Source: Cellulomonas sp. URHD0024
GTDB lineage: Bacteria > Actinomycetota > Actinomycetes > Actinomycetales > Cellulomonadaceae
Assembly (NCBI RefSeq): GCF_000426185.1
Contig: NZ_AUEW01000014.1
Location: 42,877 to 106,876, forward strand
DNA: 64,000 nt
Reading direction: 5' to 3'
Below are positions 60,778 to 64,000 of this stretch, piece by piece. Each line of letters begins with the position of its first letter. The stretch's first letter is position 1. The position numbers and the translations under genes were made by a program. The notes under the pieces were generated by a model. That model did no database searches. It was not told the origin of the DNA and worked only from the letters and a program-made list of their open reading frames with translations.

Positions 60778-61647
60778 ATGCGGTGGCTGGTGACCGGTGC
60801 CCGCGGCATGCTGGGCCGCGACGTGGTGGCGCTGCTGACCGCGCTGGGCGACGACGTCACCGCGCTCGGACGCGACGATCTCGACGTCCGCGACCACTCC
60901 GCGACACGTGAGATCGCACGGGGCCACGACGTGGTGCTCAACTGCGCGGCATGGACGGCCGTCGACGACGCCGAGGCGCACGAGCCGGACGCCTTCGCGG
61001 TGAACGCGGTGGGTGCGGGGAACCTCGCGCGCGCCGCACGCCTGGCCGGGGCTCGCATCGTCCAGATCTCGACGGACTACGTGTTCTCAGGCGAGCGGGT
61101 GGGCGAGGACGGGTACCCGGAGGACGCACCCGTCGCGCCGCGGTCTGCGTACGGGCGGACGAAGGCAGCAGGGGAGTGGGCCGTGCGGGCGGAGGCGCCC
61201 GACCATCTCGTCGTCCGGACCGCCTGGCTCTACGGCAGCGGCCCCTGCTTCCCGAGGACCGCGCTGAGCGTCGTGCGTGCCAAGGGCGCGATCGACGTCG
61301 TCGACGACCAGATCGGTCAGCCGACGTCGACGGTCGACCTGGCTGACCTCGTGGTCCGTCTCGTGCGAGCGGACGCTCCGGCCGGCACGTACCACGGCAC
61401 GGCCTCGGGCCGGACGTCGTGGTTCGGGTTCGCACGTTCCGTCGTCGAAGCCGCAGGCTTCGACACCGGGGTCGTGCGCGCGACCACGAGCTCGGCGTTC
61501 CCGCGCCCCGCGGTGCGCCCGGCGTTCTCCGTCCTGGGCCACGACCGGCTCGAGGCAGCGGGCGTGGCACCGATCGGCCCGTGGGAGGACCGGTGGCGCG
61601 AGCACGCGGCCGACGTCCTGCAGGCGCCGGCCGAATCCCTGTCCTGA
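60778..61647 (+). CDS. rmlD: dTDP-4-dehydrorhamnose reductase
   Basis: 289 residues, last step of dTDP-L-rhamnose synthesis. RWLVTGARGMLGRDVVALL, LNCAAWTAVDDAEAHEPDAF, QISTDYVFSGERVGEDGYPE, APRSAYGRTKAAGEWAVR (Tyr-x3-Lys), VRTAWLYGSG, VVDDQIGQPTSTVDLADLVV. GGAGA precedes ATG 60778. A separate-gene RmlD, not the RmlC-RmlD fusion seen in some actinobacteria. The next epimerase gene follows after 22 nt. Confidence 0.96.
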   Translation: MRWLVTGARGMLGRDVVALLTALGDDVTALGRDDLDVRDHSATREIARGHDVVLNCAAWTAVDDAEAHEPDAFAVNAVGAGNLARAARLAGARIVQISTDYVFSGERVGEDGYPEDAPVAPRSAYGRTKAAGEWAVRAEAPDHLVVRTAWLYGSGPCFPRTALSVVRAKGAIDVVDDQIGQPTSTVDLADLVVRLVRADAPAGTYHGTASGRTSWFGFARSVVEAAGFDTGVVRATTSSAFPRPAVRPAFSVLGHDRLEAAGVAPIGPWEDRWREHAADVLQAPAESLS

Positions 61648-61669
61648 CCCGTCGACTCGAAGGCATCCC

Positions 61670-62509
61670 ATGCACGTGCTCGTCACCGGCGCCGCCGGGT
61701 ACATCGGTCGCCATGTCGTCACGGCGCTCGCCGACCGCGGCGCCGACGTCACCGCTGTCGTGCGCGGTGTCGCGGCGCAGGGACTCGTGGATCCCCGCGC
61801 CGCCGTCGTCGACGGTGACATCTTCTCCGGCGACCTGCTCGAGCCGGCGACGGTGCCGGACGTCGTGGTGCACCTCGCATGGGAGGCGGGCTTCGTCCAC
61901 AACCACCCCGCCCACATGGAACGGCTCTCCGACCACTACCGCTTCCTTGCCGGCCTCTCGGAGCTGGGAGTCCGGAGAATCGTCGCGCTCGGCACGATGC
62001 ACGAGGTGGGCTATCACGAGGGCCCGATCGACGAGTCCACCCCGACCCGCCCGACGACGCTCTACGGCGTCGCGAAGGACGCCCTGCGCCGCGCGATGGA
62101 GATCCGGCTGGCGGGTGAGACGACGCAGTGGCTGTGGCTGAGGTGCTTCTACATCACCGGGGACGACGCACGGAGCAACTCGGTCTTCGCGAAGATGCTC
62201 GGAGCGGCCGCCGAGGGGCGGCGGACGTTCCCGTTCACGTCGGGCACCGCACTGTTCGACTTCATCGACGTCGCCGACCTCGGGGACCAGATCGCCGCCG
62301 CGGCGCTCCAGGACTCGGTCCTGGGCATCGTCAACTGCTGCTCGGGGGAGCCGCAGTCACTCGGTGAGCGCGCCGAGCGGTTCATCGCCGAGCGGGGCCT
62401 CGACCTCGACCTCGAGTACGGTGCGTTCCCCGACCGCCCTGGGGACTCTCCGGGCGTGTGGGGCGATGCGAGCCGCATCCGCGCGATCCTGGCCGCTGAG
62501 CGCCGCTGA
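61670..62509 (+). CDS. NAD(P)-dependent nucleotide-sugar epimerase/reductase
   Basis: 279 residues. VTGAAGYIGRHVVTALADRG, VVHLAWEAGFVHNHPAHMER, ALGTMHEVGYHEGPIDESTP, TTLYGVAKDALRRAME (Tyr-x3-Lys), RCFYITGDDARSNSVFAKML, DFIDVADLGDQIAAAAL. Small SDR resembling sugar reductases/epimerases such as dTDP-6-deoxysugar enzymes. It is co-oriented with rmlD, so it might use the same dTDP-4-keto intermediate to make a second deoxysugar; that is inference. GAAGG precedes ATG 61670. Confidence 0.88.
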   Translation: MHVLVTGAAGYIGRHVVTALADRGADVTAVVRGVAAQGLVDPRAAVVDGDIFSGDLLEPATVPDVVVHLAWEAGFVHNHPAHMERLSDHYRFLAGLSELGVRRIVALGTMHEVGYHEGPIDESTPTRPTTLYGVAKDALRRAMEIRLAGETTQWLWLRCFYITGDDARSNSVFAKMLGAAAEGRRTFPFTSGTALFDFIDVADLGDQIAAAALQDSVLGIVNCCSGEPQSLGERAERFIAERGLDLDLEYGAFPDRPGDSPGVWGDASRIRAILAAERR

Positions 62510-62544
62510 TCGGCGGTCCGACCGTCGCCTGCGCGCTCGCCTGC

Positions 62545-63321
62545 TCAGTGCCACCCGTGGTGGCGGGAGTGGTGCTTGTGCGCGTCCCCGAGGAGGTCGT
62601 CGGTCACCAGCTCGGCGGCCACGAGGCGCTCCCGGCGCTCGGCGTCCTCGAGCAGCGCGTGCGTGGTGAGGTTGCTCGCGAGCACGACGGACCCCTCGTT
62701 GACGAGCGGGCGCAGGAGCGCACGGATCGAGTGACCGTCGAGGTAGTCGGGCGCGTGCATGAGCACGCGCTCCCCGGTGCGGCCGGCGCGCGCGCCGTCG
62801 GTCGGCGCGAGCAGGTGCTCGAACGACACCCGCTCGCCGTCGTCGATCGCGGAGGCGGAGGGCGCGACGGGTGTCTCGGCCACGACCTCGTCAGGGTGGT
62901 CGGGCAGCACGGCCGCAGCATCGATCGCGTCCGGCGGCAGGGGGGCGCCGAACCGTCGAGCGCCGGCGGGCAGTGCGACCGCGATCGTGCGCTCGGCGGC
63001 CGGGGCCAGCGCGAGGTCGTTGGTGACGGCGATGTCGACGGGCGCCGTGGGCTGGCCGAGCACGAGGCACGAACCGGATCGCCAGACTGCCAGCGCCCAG
63101 ACGATGGAGCGCCAGTGGCCCGGCAGGTCGAGCCCTACCCGGGTTCCCGGGCTCGCGCCGAGCTCCTGCACCAGGAGGTTCGTCGTCCTGCCCACCCAGC
63201 TGTCGAGCTCCGCCGCGGTGAGCTCGACACGCTCGTCGTCGTCGCCGTACCAGGTCACGCGGGGAGACGGCCCCGACTGGCGAAGCCCGGCGAGGAGCTC
63301 GGCGACGCTGGTTGCGGTCAT
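62545..63321 (-). CDS. TIGR03089 family protein
   Basis: 258 residues. It resembles the N-terminal part of AMP-dependent acyl-CoA synthetases (RVTWYGDDDERVELTAAELD, WVGRTTNLLVQELGASPGTR, VGLDLPGHWRSIVWALAVWR) but lacks the C-terminal adenylation lid and the P-loop-like TSGTTG motif, so it is unlikely to be a full ligase. TIGR03089 proteins are restricted to actinobacteria and usually lie by LCP or glycan genes, as here. The C-terminus is His-rich (HKHHSRHHGWH). Function unknown. Confidence 0.85.
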   Translation of the reverse strand: MTATSVAELLAGLRQSGPSPRVTWYGDDDERVELTAAELDSWVGRTTNLLVQELGASPGTRVGLDLPGHWRSIVWALAVWRSGSCLVLGQPTAPVDIAVTNDLALAPAAERTIAVALPAGARRFGAPLPPDAIDAAAVLPDHPDEVVAETPVAPSASAIDDGERVSFEHLLAPTDGARAGRTGERVLMHAPDYLDGHSIRALLRPLVNEGSVVLASNLTTHALLEDAERRERLVAAELVTDDLLGDAHKHHSRHHGWH

Positions 63322-63418
63322 GTCGTCACCCTATCGAGCGGCGCCCCGGTTGCCGGTCGGTCGCGAGGCGCCGGACCATCGGCACGGAAGCGCCCGAGAG
63401 CCGCAGGCCGGCCGGCGC

Positions 63419-63424
63419 TACGAT
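63419..63424 (+). promoter_or_regulatory. Candidate -10 of the right-edge GT2 gene
   Basis: TACGAT, 55 nt upstream of ATG 63480, in the 158-bp region divergent from the TIGR03089 gene. No -35 is convincing. Confidence 0.3.
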
Positions 63425-63479
63425 TCGCCACGATGATGTGCCCGCGGCACCGGCCAGGCGGGACCCGACGGGACGGTCA

Positions 63480-64000
63480 ATGAAGGTCTTCATCCAGATT
63501 CCCTGCCTCAACGAGGAGTTGACGATCCCGTCGGTCCTGGCGTCCATACCGAGCCGCATCGACGGGGTCGACGAGCTCGAGATCCTCGTCATCGACGACG
63601 GCTCGACCGACCGGACCGTCGAGGTGGCCCAGTCCCTGGGTGTCAAGCACGTCGTGCGGCACGCACGGAACATGGGCCTGGCGAGGTCGTTCCGTGACGG
63701 CGTGGACTACGCGTTGGCGCACGGGGCGGACATCGTCGTGAACACGGACGGCGACAACCAGTACCCGCAGGACCGGATCCCGGACCTCGTCGCGCCGATC
63801 GTCTCGGGGCGCGCCGACATCGTCATCGCGGACCGGCAGACGTCCACGATCGAGCACTTCTCGCCGTTCAAGAAGATGATGCAGCGCGTGGGGAGCCGGG
63901 TCGTCAACTTCGCCGCCGACACGGACCTGCCGGACGCGGCGAGCGGGTTCCGGGCGTACTCGCGTGCCTCGCTGTACCGCCTGAACGTCGTCACCGAGTT
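63480..64000 (+). CDS. GT2 family glycosyltransferase (3' end outside window)
   Basis: First 173 residues of a GT-A enzyme: MKVFIQIPCLNEELTIPSVL, ILVIDDGSTDRTVEVAQSLG, HARNMGLARSFRDGVDYALA, NTDGDNQYPQDRIPDLV (metal-binding DGDNQ), SPFKKMMQRVGSRVVNFAAD and DAASGFRAYSRASLYRLNVV. This is the DPM1/polyprenyl-phosphate-sugar synthase-like and GtrB-like branch, which charges a lipid carrier with a sugar. Such an enzyme would supply GT-C enzymes like the one at 42.8 kb. The frame is open to the window edge. Confidence 0.9.
   Translation, partial: MKVFIQIPCLNEELTIPSVLASIPSRIDGVDELEILVIDDGSTDRTVEVAQSLGVKHVVRHARNMGLARSFRDGVDYALAHGADIVVNTDGDNQYPQDRIPDLVAPIVSGRADIVIADRQTSTIEHFSPFKKMMQRVGSRVVNFAADTDLPDAASGFRAYSRASLYRLNVVTE

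Overview
The window is a very G+C-rich actinobacterial chromosome segment. Its gene content fits Cellulomonadaceae best (Cellulomonas or a close relative). The evidence is a WhiB1 regulator, a PdtaS-type kinase, the coproporphyrin-dependent haem pair (ferrochelatase with ChdC/HemQ), a TIGR03089 protein, a cellobiose-type sugar importer with CebR/CelR-like operators, many GTG/TTG starts, and many start codons 6-8 nt below a -10 hexamer (leaderless transcripts). I see no rRNA, tRNA, CRISPR array, transposase or phage gene.

Region 1 (1-6.8 kb): the tail of a sugar ABC importer operon (lipoprotein, two permeases), a convergent membrane protein, ferrochelatase plus ChdC, and a META-domain protein. 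Region 2 (6.9-12.8 kb): a flavin-dependent monooxygenase and a glutamate dehydrogenase, divergent from a bifunctional PutA; together these would take proline to glutamate to 2-oxoglutarate. Region 3 (12.8-17.7 kb): a second sugar ABC importer with a LacI-family regulator; three near matches to the CebR/CelR box lie upstream of its binding protein, and a complex set of stem-loops separates the binding-protein gene from the permeases.

Region 4 (17.7-32.3 kb) is regulatory and membrane functions: a DUF2505 protein, PdtaS, a GC-rich tandem repeat, WhiB1, a small membrane protein, an orphan EssC/EccC-like FtsK-SpoIIIE ATPase, a MacB/FtsX-type ABC exporter with a NarL-type two-component system, and an OmpR-type two-component system. 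Region 5 (32.4-38.8 kb): ManA (apparently starting at CTG), a GtrA protein, PurK-PurE, and two LytR-CpsA-Psr (LCP) proteins.

Region 6 (38.9-64 kb) is a large cell-surface glycan locus. It holds rmlB, rmlC and rmlD for dTDP-rhamnose, at least five soluble-type glycosyltransferases, a GT-C membrane glycosyltransferase, a YfhO-like membrane protein, an RgpF-like protein, a Wzm/Wzt exporter whose ATPase carries a C-terminal glycan-binding-type domain, an MBOAT/AlgX-like O-acylation pair, a methyltransferase, two NDP-sugar epimerases and a secreted LGFP-repeat protein. With the LCP ligases next door, the simplest reading is assembly, O-acylation, ABC export and wall attachment of a rhamnose-containing polysaccharide. 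rmlA and an initiating transferase are not in the window, and the locus continues past its right edge.

Start codons were chosen from family N-termini, ribosome-binding sites, -10 positions and overlaps with the preceding gene, so several differ from the longest open frame. Family assignments are by eye from translated sequence; no database search was run.
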